Assembly (NCBI GenBank): GCA_944390935.1
Contig: CALXRU010000013.1
Span: 1-49,814, forward strand
Origin: Acidaminococcaceae bacterium
Lineage (GTDB): Bacteria > Bacillota > Negativicutes > Acidaminococcales > Acidaminococcaceae
Direction of reading: 5' to 3'
Length of the DNA stretch: 49,814 bases
Shown here: positions 9,258-16,781 of the stretch, in pieces
Position numbering within the stretch: the first letter of the stretch is position 1
Layout of the letters: each line of letters begins with the position of its first letter
Translations under genes and position numbers: made by a program
Notes under the pieces: generated by a model
The model's input: the letters and a program-made list of their open reading frames with translations, nothing else
Told to the model about the DNA's origin: nothing
Databases searched by the model: none

Positions 9258-9390
9258 GCTGTGATCCTTTCCGGCGGAAAGGAGGTAGGCTATGGCATAT
9301 TACGTATCAACCTTTATCGTATCTGTTATGGCAAGTATAGTGGCGTACTATATTTGCAAGTGGCTGGACAGATATTTGTAAATCACAGTC
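9258..9390 (+). promoter_or_regulatory. 5'-3' mRNA helix and SD-sequestering hairpin, copy A
   Basis: GGCTGTGAT (9258-9266) at the mRNA 5' end pairs with ATCACAGTC (9382-9390) just after the stop codon, with one GU. Next to it CCTTTCC / GGAAAGG (loop GGC) hides the AAAGGAGGT ribosome site. Confidence 0.65.
9292..9381 (+). CDS. Fst-like single-helix membrane toxin, copy A (29 aa)
   Basis: A 29-residue peptide starting MAYYVSTFIV and ending AYYICKWLDRYL. It has one membrane helix with an aromatic and charged C-terminal end. It shares the core YICKWLD with copies at 39813 and 47872. The SD AAAGGAGGT is strong but sits in a hairpin. The locus has a consensus promoter, perfect bidirectional terminator, convergent antisense promoter and a direct repeat covering the start region, the layout of the par/Fst type I toxin-antitoxin loci. 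The peptide itself does not clearly match Fst, so I treat the toxin role as inferred. It is too short for ordinary gene calling and is easily missed. Confidence 0.8.
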   Translation: MAYYVSTFIVSVMASIVAYYICKWLDRYL

Positions 9391-9395
9391 AGCCC

Positions 9396-9468
9396 AATTA
9401 AAAAACCGGGAGTGGCGTCTCCCGGTTTTTATTTTTGGTGTGCTATGACTAACATACCAACCTTTTGC
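9396..9468 (-). ncRNA. Predicted antisense antitoxin RNA, copy A
   Basis: About 70 nt predicted from the minus-strand promoter at 9475-9503 to the shared terminator. Its 5' part contains the direct-repeat sequence and so is complementary to the toxin start region. Confidence 0.6.
9401..9430. terminator. Bidirectional terminator, copy A
   Basis: Perfect 12-bp stem AAAAACCGGGAG / CTCCCGGTTTTT, loop TGGCGT, with A and T runs on both sides. Confidence 0.9.
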
Positions 9469-9474
9469 AAAATC

Positions 9475-9503
9475 ATTATAGCACGTTTTGCATTTAATAG
9501 CAA
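9475..9503 (-). promoter_or_regulatory. Antisense promoter, copy A
   Basis: On the minus strand: TTGCTA (9498-9503), 17-bp spacer, TATAAT (9475-9480). Confidence 0.65.
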
Positions 9504-9535
9504 ATATGCTGTTTTTAAAATTTTGTTAAATCAAC

Positions 9536-9970
9536 TTATTTTACAATTACAACCGGTACTTTGGCATAATGCACAATGTGGTTGCTGACGCTGCCCAGAA
9601 GCAGCTCTTTAATGCCGGACAAGCCGCGGGAGCCCATTACAATGGTATCGGCGCCGGATTTTTCGGCAGCAGCCAGAATCATTTCAGGCGGATAACCAAC
9701 CTCGTATTTAAATTCTGCCTTAATGGCGGGGTCAAGGCGGTCTTTTGCCTGAGCCAGAATCTTATCGCCCAGGTCATCAAGGCCTGATACTTCACTCGCC
9801 AGCAACGGATCATCCATGTCGTACATCGCTAAAAGCGCACCGCTGTCGCTGGGTTTAAGTGCCGAGTAAACAAACAAAGTGCTGTTCATTCCTTTAGCAA
9901 GTTCTGCCGCATAATCCAAAGCTTTCCATGCGTGCTCACTGCCGTCAATTGCAACAAAAATCTTTTTCAT
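9536..9970 (-). CDS. Universal stress protein, UspA family
   Basis: A 144-residue single Usp domain. It starts KKIFVAIDGSEHAWKAL and ends with the ATP-binding pattern G-x2-G-x9-G-S (GSRGLSGIKELLLGSVSN) and the final strand VPVVIVK, so it is of the ATP-binding UspFG/MJ0577 type. A strong CAAAGGAGG site precedes the ATG. Monocistronic, with a promoter at 10037-10065. Such proteins bind ATP and help survival in stress, but the exact role is unknown. Confidence 0.93.
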   Translation of the reverse strand: MKKIFVAIDGSEHAWKALDYAAELAKGMNSTLFVYSALKPSDSGALLAMYDMDDPLLASEVSGLDDLGDKILAQAKDRLDPAIKAEFKYEVGYPPEMILAAAEKSGADTIVMGSRGLSGIKELLLGSVSNHIVHYAKVPVVIVK

Positions 9971-10036
9971 AACAAACGCCTCCTTTGTTAGCGAAGCCTT
10001 TAATCCCCAAACCGAAAGTTATCGGTTTTCACTTAT

Positions 10037-10065
10037 AATGTACCACTATTTCACATATTTGTCAA
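10037..10065 (-). promoter_or_regulatory. Promoter of the universal stress protein gene
   Basis: On the minus strand: TTGACA (10060-10065), 17-bp spacer, TACATT (10037-10042). Confidence 0.55.
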
Positions 10066-10144
10066 AAAAATATGTATACTAAAAAAGATTTTTAAGAGCC
10101 GTTGCTCCCACGTTGCTACCACTTGAGCATCTCATTCTGAAAAA

Positions 10145-10175
10145 CAAAAAAAAGACGTGGAACCCTGTCCACGCC
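10145..10175 (-). terminator. Terminator after tRNA-Thr
   Basis: On the minus strand a stem pairs GGCGTGG with CCACGTC (one GU) and is followed by T8. It begins 13 bp after the tRNA CCA end. Confidence 0.75.
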
Positions 10176-10187
10176 TTATTTTTTAAT

Positions 10188-10263
10188 TGGAGCCACAAAC
10201 AGGACTCGAACCTGCGACCCTCTCATTACGAATGAGATGCTCTACCAACTGAGCTATTGTGGC
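10188..10263 (-). tRNA. tRNA-Thr (anticodon CGU), CCA encoded
   Basis: A 76-nt cloverleaf on the minus strand. The acceptor GCCACAA pairs with TTGTGGC, then discriminator T and an encoded CCA. The D-arm is AGCTCAGTTGGTAGAGC. The anticodon stem TCTCA / TGAGA surrounds loop TTCGTAA (anticodon CGT, codon ACG), and the T-arm contains GGTTCGAGTCC. No integration scar or att-like duplication is seen at its 3' end. Confidence 0.96.
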
Positions 10264-10318
10264 TTAACGGCAATATTATAATACAAAAGCAGCCTGTTTG
10301 GCAAGTGCCAAATTATTT

Positions 10319-10714
10319 TTATTTGGCAGCTTTTTCAGCTTCTGCCACTTTTTTAGGTTTGCGGCCGCGGCGTTTCGGTTCGCCTGCATAGCCGTTCTTT
10401 TTAACAACTTTGATAAGTTCGGTAATAAAATGCAGTTCCTGAGCGGTGCAGTCCTGCAGTAAATCTGCCAGTTCGTTCTGGAAGATTTTTTCGCTGCGTT
10501 TAATGTTATCGCACAACAATTCGTCCACAGATACATCAAGAACATTGGCCAGGTGGATGATGGTCGGCAGGCCCAGTTTGGTGTTGCCGGTTTCAATGTT
10601 GCTGATATGAGGGGTGGAAAGGCCTATCAGATTGGCAATATAGCCCTGGGTTACGCCTTTACGTGCACGTGCAGCTTTAATTCTTACACCAATCGCTTTG
10701 TAGTTAATATCCAT
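10319..10714 (-). CDS. XRE-family transcriptional regulator
   Basis: 131 residues. Residues 7-65 form a Cro/C1-type helix-turn-helix (RIKAARARKGVTQGYIANLI, then STPHISNIETGNTKLGLPT). A linker follows, and the tail is highly basic (KRRGRKPKK), resembling an AT-hook. The ATG follows AAAAGGAG. It has its own promoter (10816-10844). No partner toxin is adjacent, so it is more likely a free-standing regulator than an antitoxin. Target unknown. Confidence 0.88.
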   Translation of the reverse strand: MDINYKAIGVRIKAARARKGVTQGYIANLIGLSTPHISNIETGNTKLGLPTIIHLANVLDVSVDELLCDNIKRSEKIFQNELADLLQDCTAQELHFITELIKVVKKNGYAGEPKRRGRKPKKVAEAEKAAK

Positions 10715-10815
10715 ATTCCCAACTCCTTTTTAATTATTCCGACACGTACCTGCTGCTTTTAGGATAAACATGTGGTTTAAATTTTGGCAAAACTCCAATT
10801 TTTAAAGTTTAATAT

Positions 10816-10844
10816 ATTATACCCTAATATTTGCCTTTCGGCAA
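10816..10844 (-). promoter_or_regulatory. Promoter of the XRE regulator gene
   Basis: On the minus strand: TTGCCG (10839-10844), 17-bp spacer, TATAAT (10816-10821). Confidence 0.6.
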
Positions 10845-10904
10845 TGCTTAAACCAACAATTTTATAAAAAATTTGTTATAAAAATTATTTTGTAACGAGG
10901 TTGC

Positions 10905-11787
10905 TTATTTTTTCGGCAGTGAAAGCAGCACCACTGTGATAATAATGCACGCCATGCCGGCTAAATCTATTAAGGTAAGCGGCGTTTTTAGCCATACCAC
11001 CACGGCGATGATGGACGCCAGCGGTTCGGCACAGCTGATGAGGCTTGCTTTGGTGGAGCCTACAACTTTAAGCCCGACCAGAAACAGCGAATAGCTTAAC
11101 ACCGTCGCGCCGATGACGAGGTACGCAAATGCGATGAGCGCGCCGGTATCCCAATGCCTGGTCGGTGCAAACGGGTTGACAAACAGGCACAGCAGCGTGC
11201 CCGATAACAGCTGCCCCCAGCCGACGACGAGCGTAGTGCTGAATTTTGACAAAAGGCGCATGGGCTGCACTGTGTAAAACGCCAGCGAGATGGCGGAGAT
11301 AATGCCAATCACCAGCGCCAGCGGCGAAAGCACGACGTTGTTGATATCGCCATGTGTGGAAATTAAAAACACGCCTACCAGCGCAAAGACGATGCCTAAA
11401 AGCTCGCGTCCTTCCGGCATGCTGCGGCTTTTAAAGCTCATCCACAGCATTACAAACACCGGCGATGTGTATTGCAAAACGGTCGCCGTCGCCGCATTGC
11501 ACAGCGAAATTGTATAGTAAAAGCCAAACTGGCGCGCCGAGCAAGCCCAAAAAGCTGAACGCCAGCTGGTCTTTGGCATCGCGCTTATCCGCAAAAATGC
11601 GGAAGATGTTTTCACCGCGCAAAAGCAGATAACCTAAAAATATCAGCCCGGCCAGAACCTGCCGCACCGCTATCAGCCATGGGGCTGTTACCGCGTGAAA
11701 CTGGTACAGGTACTGCCCGCACACGCCGCCAAGTCCCCATGCTGCCGCCGACAGCAAAATTAAAATAACACCGCTTTTAAACGACAA
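10905..11787 (-). pseudogene. EamA/DMT-family exporter disrupted by a frameshift
   Basis: Two overlapping reading frames together make one 10-helix drug/metabolite transporter of about 293 residues. The first frame (start 11787, MSFKSGVILILLSAAAWGLGG) is right up to FSFLGLLGA and then turns to non-family sequence. The second frame takes over at QFGFYYTISLCNAATATV and runs to 10905. The slip lies within GGCGCGCC at about 11531-11538, where one base too many is present. Removing one C gives GLLGAQFGFYY, a normal EamA sequence. It could be a recent pseudogene, phase variation or a sequencing error in a GC palindrome. Confidence 0.85.
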
Positions 11788-11842
11788 AATTAAAACTCCT
11801 TAAACTTTCTACTTACATTATATAACAAATTTTGCCCAATAG

Positions 11843-11891
11843 CAAAAACTGCACTGCAAAAGTTATATAAAACAACTTAAACAGTGCAGTT
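11843..11891 (-). terminator. Terminator of the first NhaD-like antiporter gene
   Basis: Perfect 10-bp outer stem AACTGCACTG / CAGTGCAGTT with an inner AAGTT / AACTT pairing. T5 follows on the minus strand. Confidence 0.55.
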
Positions 11892-11915
11892 TGTTACGTT
11901 TTTAATATTTATTGC

Positions 11916-13334
11916 TTACAAAAGATACATCCAGGTGAGCAGCAGGAAGGTTGGAATTAAGATGCAGCCCGACCACAACAGGTAGCCGAAGAAGCTGGGC
12001 ATTTTCAAGCCGCGCTCCTGCACGATGGAAAGCACCATAAAGTTAGGCGCGTTGCCAATGTAGCTGTTGGCACCCATAAATACCGCGCCCATGGAAATAG
12101 CCATCAAGGTTTTGGCGCCTTCGGTCATCAGCACCTGAGCTTCGCCGCCCGCCAGGTTAAAGAAGGCAAGGTAGGTCGGCGCGTTATCAAGGAAGCTGGA
12201 GAGCGCGCCCGTCATCCAGAAATACATGGCGTTGTTCGGCGTGCCGTCCGGGTTGGTAACCAGCGCAACCACCGGCGCAAAAGCACCGTCAAGGCCTGCG
12301 CGCAGCATTTCAAGCACCGGCACGATGGTAACGAAAATACCGAAAAACAGCTTGGCAACTTCTAAAATCGGGTCCCAGCCGAACTGGTTGGCTTCGCGCA
12401 CTTCCTTGCTGGTCAGCTTAAGCGAAAGGCCCGCAGCAATAAGGAAGATAACGTCGCGCAAAAGACCTTCGCCGCTTAAATGCACGCCCAGCACGCTGAC
12501 GCTGACGCCTGTATGCCAGATGCCAGCCATTAAAACTGCGCCAACGATGATTGCCAGCAGGATAAAGTTAATTTTGCCGTCGATATGGAACGGAACTTTG
12601 GGATAGTGTTTTTCTTTTTCAAGGAACTCTGCCTTTTCTTTATTAAAGAGAATGGTATCGGTGATGAAATAAATGGCAAGCAAAAGGCCGACAGCCGTCA
12701 GCATCGGCAGCAGCACGTGCTCAGTCGTCCAGAAGAAATGCACGCCGCGCAAAAAGCCGAGGAACAGCGGCGGATCGCCCAAAGGCGTAAGACTGCCTGC
12801 AATGTTGGCAACAATGAAGATAAAGAACACGAAAGTGTGCATATCGTAACGCCTGTGCTCGTTGGCAGCAATCAGCGGGCGGATTAAGAGCATCGCCGCA
12901 CCGGTAGTGCCCATTAAATTAGCGCACACAGCACCCAAAGCCAGGAACGCCGTGTTGACAATCGGACGCCCGATAAAGCTGGAGCTGATGTGAATACCAC
13001 CCGCAACCGTATAAAGCGAACCGACGAAGATGATGAACGGAATGTAATCGGCAATCAGCGCGTGCGCGATGGAATGAAGCGCAGTACCGCCGCCGTGTAC
13101 GAAAAACATCGGCACCGCACAGGCCAGCGCCCAGAAAACGGCAACCTTGCCAAAATGATGGTGCCAGAAGTTCGGCACTGCCAGCGGGCAGATTGCTATG
13201 CAAAGCAGCACGCCGATAAAAGGTATTGCCCAGGCAAACGACAGCTCACCGCCATTCAAGCCCGCCGCGTAAGCAGGCTGGGGCAGCATTGCCGCGCCAA
13301 AGGCAGCCAGCGCCGCCAGATTATGTTTCAACAT
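11916..13334 (-). CDS. NhaD/CitMHS-type sodium:proton antiporter, paralog 1
   Basis: 472 residues and about 12 membrane segments, of the ion transporter superfamily that holds NhaD-like Na+/H+ antiporters and CitMHS-type carriers. The start is the ATG at 13334 with GGGGAG 8 nt before it; the frame extends 6 codons further to a TTG without support. The N-terminus looks like a signal peptide (PQPAYAAG). Family blocks: HTFVFFIFIVANIAGSLTPL, GDPPLFLGFLRGV, FLDNAPTYLAFFN and MGANSYIGNAPNF. A close paralog lies at 16782-18206. Substrate is not proven: sodium export is the usual annotation, an organic acid is possible. Confidence 0.85.
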   Translation of the reverse strand: MLKHNLAALAAFGAAMLPQPAYAAGLNGGELSFAWAIPFIGVLLCIAICPLAVPNFWHHHFGKVAVFWALACAVPMFFVHGGGTALHSIAHALIADYIPFIIFVGSLYTVAGGIHISSSFIGRPIVNTAFLALGAVCANLMGTTGAAMLLIRPLIAANEHRRYDMHTFVFFIFIVANIAGSLTPLGDPPLFLGFLRGVHFFWTTEHVLLPMLTAVGLLLAIYFITDTILFNKEKAEFLEKEKHYPKVPFHIDGKINFILLAIIVGAVLMAGIWHTGVSVSVLGVHLSGEGLLRDVIFLIAAGLSLKLTSKEVREANQFGWDPILEVAKLFFGIFVTIVPVLEMLRAGLDGAFAPVVALVTNPDGTPNNAMYFWMTGALSSFLDNAPTYLAFFNLAGGEAQVLMTEGAKTLMAISMGAVFMGANSYIGNAPNFMVLSIVQERGLKMPSFFGYLLWSGCILIPTFLLLTWMYLL

Positions 13335-13436
13335 ATATACCACTCCCCACAAATTTACTATGCTAATTAAATGATACTTTTATATAATTAGACAAAATTT
13401 TGTAAAATCCTGCCCATCGTACGTGTATACAAGCCG

Positions 13437-14234
13437 CTATTTAAGGCTGATCTGCCTGAAGCTGCACCTGTCCATATCAAGCATGTGCTCCGCAATAGCT
13501 TTGGCACGTTCAAGCTCTGCCGTAAAGCAAACATCGGCGTGCCCTGTGCCGCGCAGCTTTAATAAACCGGCACGCTCCAGGTACAAACGGCTTTGCAGCG
13601 CCGTCGCTTCGGCCGGGTCCAGTACGGTAACGTCTTCGCCAAACTCCGCCTCAATCGCCGGGCGGATGAACGGAAAATGCGTGCAGGACAAAAGTACGAC
13701 ATCGACGCCGGCAGCCTTCAGCGGCGCAGCGTATTCAGCGATTGCTTTGGCAACAGGCTCGCCTTCAAACACGCCGGACTCAACAAGCGGCACAAAAGCC
13801 GGGCAGCCCTGCGCAAAAACTTCGGCATCGGGGTCAAGTACGTTAACAGCGGCTTTGTGCGCACCGCTTGCCACGGTAAACGGCGTGGCCATAACGCCGA
13901 TTTTTTTGTTTTTGGTCGTGCCAAGCGCCAGCTCCGCGCCTTTGCTCATGCCCACAACGTCAAAGGCATAGCCGTTTTTAATGCTTTCCGTGCCCAAAAC
14001 GGTAATCGTGTTGCAGGCCACTACCAGCAATTTAATACCGGCATTATTAAGATAATCGGTCATCTCGCGCACAAACGCGCGTATTTCAGCTTCCGTGCGC
14101 TGCCCGTAAGGCGTGCGCGCCGTATCGCCAATGTATAAAAAATCCTCGTGCGGCAGCATCTTTTGCAGCACTTTTAAAACGCTCAATCCGCCCACGCCGG
14201 AATCAATAACGCCGACCGGCAAATTTTTATCCAC
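13437..14234 (-). CDS. murI: Glutamate racemase
   Basis: Makes D-glutamate for peptidoglycan, 265 residues. Both catalytic cysteines are in place: Cys74 (VVACNTITVLG) and Cys184 (LLSCTHFPFI). So is the N-terminal GVIDSGVGGLSVLK with Asp11/Ser12, plus GDTARTPYG. The start codon is GTG after GGGGGAG; no ATG fits. It lies upstream of the NhaD-like gene on the same strand, 102 bp away, and may be co-transcribed. Confidence 0.96.
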   Translation of the reverse strand: MDKNLPVGVIDSGVGGLSVLKVLQKMLPHEDFLYIGDTARTPYGQRTEAEIRAFVREMTDYLNNAGIKLLVVACNTITVLGTESIKNGYAFDVVGMSKGAELALGTTKNKKIGVMATPFTVASGAHKAAVNVLDPDAEVFAQGCPAFVPLVESGVFEGEPVAKAIAEYAAPLKAAGVDVVLLSCTHFPFIRPAIEAEFGEDVTVLDPAEATALQSRLYLERAGLLKLRGTGHADVCFTAELERAKAIAEHMLDMDRCSFRQISLK

Positions 14235-14443
14235 AATATCTCCCCCAAAACGAATAAAAGTATAACTTTATTATAGCCCTTTTGCTTATATTTTTATACA
14301 AAAATTTTACATACAAGCCATATTTTATAACCGCCGCTCATTTTTGTAATGTTTTTAACAGTTTTGCGTTGACATATCCATGCTTTTCCAAATATTCAAA
14401 GCTAATTTATGTTTTTCTGCCGCACAAAAACTCCCCGCCGTAT

Positions 14444-14451
14444 GCTATAAT
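14444..14451 (+). promoter_or_regulatory. Extended -10 promoter of the EamA-GNAT-GNAT-YbaK operon
   Basis: TGCTATAAT with TATAAT at 14446-14451. No convincing -35 box. It lies 40 bp before the EamA start. Confidence 0.5.
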
Positions 14452-14491
14452 AAACCCAGCAAATTAATTTACGCAGAAACGAGGCGCAGAC

Positions 14492-15346
14492 ATGCCTGCC
14501 GCAAGCACCAAAAAATACGAGCTGCTTTTGATAGCCGTTATCGCCGCCCGCGCGACGAGTTTTATTTTCAGCAAAATGATATTGGAAAGCCTCACGCCGT
14601 TCAATCTTCTGGCGGTGCGCTTCATCATTGCCTTTATTTTGCTGGCGCTGATTTTTAACAAAACCGTGCGCAGCCTTACCCGCCGCGACTGGTTGGCAGG
14701 GCTTGCCATCGGCACAGCGTTTTTCATCACCATGGCGTGCGAGATGACTGCCTTAACGCAGGCGGCATCGTCACTGGTATCGCTTTTGGAAAACTGCGCC
14801 ATCATTTTTGTGCCGCTGTTTGAGCTTTTACTGTTTAAAAAATTCCCCGCTAAAATTACCGTCATCAGCACGGGGCTTGCCATGCTGGGCGTTGTGCTTT
14901 TGGCATTAAGCCAGGGCGGGTTAAGCGGCGGCTTTACATGGGGCCTTTTGGCAGGCGTATGCTACGCCGGTGCCATCATCATCACTCAGCGTCTGTCGCA
15001 AAACAGCAGCGAAACGCTCGGCATCGGCATTGTGCAAATCGGCACTATGGGCGTGCTTTCACTGCTTGCCGTGCTCGCGCTGGAACAGCCGCAGCTGCCG
15101 CAAACCGGCGCGCAGTGGTTAATGCTGGCGCTGTTAATTATCGTCTGCACCGGCTTTGGCTTTACCTTGCAGCCCATGGCGCAAAGCCACGTCACCGCCG
15201 CCCGCGCGGGATTATTCTGCGCCGTCAGCCCTGCCATAGCGACGCTTCTGGGCGTAACCGTGCTTGACGAACATTTCGGCGTACTGGATGTGTTTGGCCT
15301 CTTTTTGATACTCGCCAGCATCGCTTTGCCATATATTAAAAAGTGA
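14492..15346 (+). CDS. EamA/DMT-family transporter
   Basis: 284 residues with ten predicted membrane helices in two EamA repeats (about 10-140 and 150-282). Repeat features include an early TSFIFSKMILESLTPFNLLAVRF and a late AVSPAIATLLGVTVLDEHFG. It probably exports a small metabolite or amino acid; the substrate cannot be deduced. It leads a tightly packed four-gene operon with two acetyltransferases and a YbaK-type deacylase (gaps 10 and 6 bp, then a 1-base overlap). It is intact, unlike the EamA gene at 10905-11787. Confidence 0.9.
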   Translation: MPAASTKKYELLLIAVIAARATSFIFSKMILESLTPFNLLAVRFIIAFILLALIFNKTVRSLTRRDWLAGLAIGTAFFITMACEMTALTQAASSLVSLLENCAIIFVPLFELLLFKKFPAKITVISTGLAMLGVVLLALSQGGLSGGFTWGLLAGVCYAGAIIITQRLSQNSSETLGIGIVQIGTMGVLSLLAVLALEQPQLPQTGAQWLMLALLIIVCTGFGFTLQPMAQSHVTAARAGLFCAVSPAIATLLGVTVLDEHFGVLDVFGLFLILASIALPYIKK

Positions 15347-15356
15347 GGTTAACTTT

Positions 15357-15794
15357 ATGAGAGAAATAACTGCTGAGGAAGTGCCAAAGCTGCGTATGTG
15401 TATTGAAGCACTTTCCTCCTATCACAACGGCGTTGCCGTAAATTTTAAAGACATCTACCCCATACGGCCGTACGATAAAACACTGGCAAATTTTGCTGAC
15501 GCATTAAACAGCCAGGCATCGCGCATTGCCGTTACGGAAAAGGACGGCGTCATTACAGGTTTTTGCAAAATCGACCTTGCTGCACCAAACGGTAAGCTTG
15601 ATTACCTTATTGTACTAAATAAATACCGCGGCCAGGGTTATGGCAAAAAGTTAATGGACTGGGCAATGTCTGCCTTCAAAACCTGCGGCATCACAAGCAT
15701 CGAAGTTAAAGTAATCTGCGGCAATCCCGCGCAGCGGCTTTATGAACAGTACGGCTTTAAACCGCAGGCGCAAATACTTTTATACCGCACTTAA
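15357..15794 (+). CDS. GNAT-family N-acetyltransferase
   Basis: 145 residues with the GNAT fold. The acetyl-CoA loop (motif A) reads YRGQGYGKKLMDWAM near residues 88-102, preceded by the LDYLIVLNKY strand, and the C-terminal motif is YEQYGFKPQAQILLYR. It starts 10 bp after the EamA stop. Substrate unknown. Confidence 0.88.
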   Translation: MREITAEEVPKLRMCIEALSSYHNGVAVNFKDIYPIRPYDKTLANFADALNSQASRIAVTEKDGVITGFCKIDLAAPNGKLDYLIVLNKYRGQGYGKKLMDWAMSAFKTCGITSIEVKVICGNPAQRLYEQYGFKPQAQILLYRT

Positions 15795-15800
15795 AGGCTT

Positions 15801-16244
15801 ATGAAAATCACAAAAATTACCCACAACAAAAAAGCATACCTGCCGCTGCTGCTTCTGGCAGATGAAGAAGAAGCCATGCTTGAGCGCTATTTAGAGCGTG
15901 GCACCATGTATGTGCTGGATGACGGCGGCGTGAAGGCAGAATGTGTCGTTACCGACGAAGGCAGCGGTATTTTGGAAATTAAAAATCTTGCCGTTGAACC
16001 TGCTTATCAAAAACATGGCTACGGCAAAGCACTGATAGATTTTATCGCCGCAAGGCACAAAACTACACACCAGATTTTGCAGGTGGGCACAGGCGACAGC
16101 CCGTCCACCGTACCGTTTTACGAAAAATGCGGCTTTACCCGCTCGCACATTGTCAAAAACTTTTTTACCGATAATTACAGCCGCCCCATTTACGATGGCG
16201 GCGTGCTGCTGAAAGATATGGTTTATTTAAGAAAGGAAATTTAA
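15801..16244 (+). CDS. GNAT-family N-acetyltransferase
   Basis: 147 residues. Motif A is YQKHGYGKALIDFIAARH (about 72-89) and the family ending is VPFYEKCGFTRSHIVKNFF. It follows the previous GNAT gene by 6 bp and overlaps the next gene by one base (TAATG). It is clearly different from its neighbour, so it is not a recent duplicate. Substrate unknown. Confidence 0.88.
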   Translation: MKITKITHNKKAYLPLLLLADEEEAMLERYLERGTMYVLDDGGVKAECVVTDEGSGILEIKNLAVEPAYQKHGYGKALIDFIAARHKTTHQILQVGTGDSPSTVPFYEKCGFTRSHIVKNFFTDNYSRPIYDGGVLLKDMVYLRKEI

Positions 16245-16732
16245 TGAACAAACAGCAAATTTACGATTTTTTAAAGGCACAGGGCATTAAATTTGAAGCC
16301 GTTGAGCACAAAGCCGTGTTCAACATGGCGGAGATGGCGGAAGTAACGCTGCCCTACCCTGAGGCGGACGCTAAAAATTTATTTGTGCGCGACGATAAAA
16401 AGCGCAATTATTACCTCATCACCGTCAGAGGCACCAAGCGCGTGGATTTAAACGAGTTCCGCCAAAAATACGGTACGCGCCGTTTAAGCTTTGCCAGTGA
16501 CGCTGATTTACTGGCGTACCTTGGCTTAACGCCCGGTTCCGTCACACCGCTGGGGCTGCTAAACGATACGGAATGTAAGGTGCAGTTCTGCATCGATGAG
16601 GAATTTTTACAGCCGGAGGCGCTGATCGGCGTACACCCTAACGACAACACGGCAAGCATCTTCCTTAAAGCGGCGGACTTGTTAAACATCATCGCCGCAC
16701 ACGGCAACAAAATACAGCCGGTACATATTTAA
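16244..16732 (+). CDS. YbaK/ProX-type aminoacyl-tRNA deacylase
   Basis: 162 residues matching the YbaK/EbsC fold of the prolyl-tRNA-synthetase editing domain. The family lysine region is KNLFVRDDKKRNYYLI (about 45-60), with RRLSFASDADL and the C-terminal GVHPNDNTASIFL. The position of these blocks suits the ProX/PrdX subgroup, which hydrolyses mischarged Ala-tRNA(Pro) in trans. Last gene of the operon; its ATG overlaps the preceding stop codon. Confidence 0.9.
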   Translation: MNKQQIYDFLKAQGIKFEAVEHKAVFNMAEMAEVTLPYPEADAKNLFVRDDKKRNYYLITVRGTKRVDLNEFRQKYGTRRLSFASDADLLAYLGLTPGSVTPLGLLNDTECKVQFCIDEEFLQPEALIGVHPNDNTASIFLKAADLLNIIAAHGNKIQPVHI

Positions 16733-16737
16733 GCATA

Positions 16738-16774
16738 CAAAAAGCGCTGCCCGTTATGAGCAGCGCTGATTTTT
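16738..16774. terminator. Bidirectional terminator between convergent genes
   Basis: Stem AGCGCTGC / GCAGCGCT with A5 on the left and T6 on the right. It serves the YbaK gene (plus) and the NhaD-like gene (minus). Confidence 0.85.
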
Positions 16775-16781
16775 TGCGGTT

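Larger units (their letters stand above)
9284..9466. repeat. Direct repeat pair, copy A
   Basis: The toxin start region (9284-9316) and the antisense RNA template (9437-9466) share GCTATG, a TA-rich middle and CAACCTTT in the same order and orientation. The two convergent RNAs are therefore complementary there, as with DRa/DRb of pAD1 par. Confidence 0.65.

Noticed and set aside
10188..10263. tRNA-Thr as a phage or island attachment site
   Set aside because: No integrase nearby and no duplicated tRNA 3' end found in the neighbourhood.
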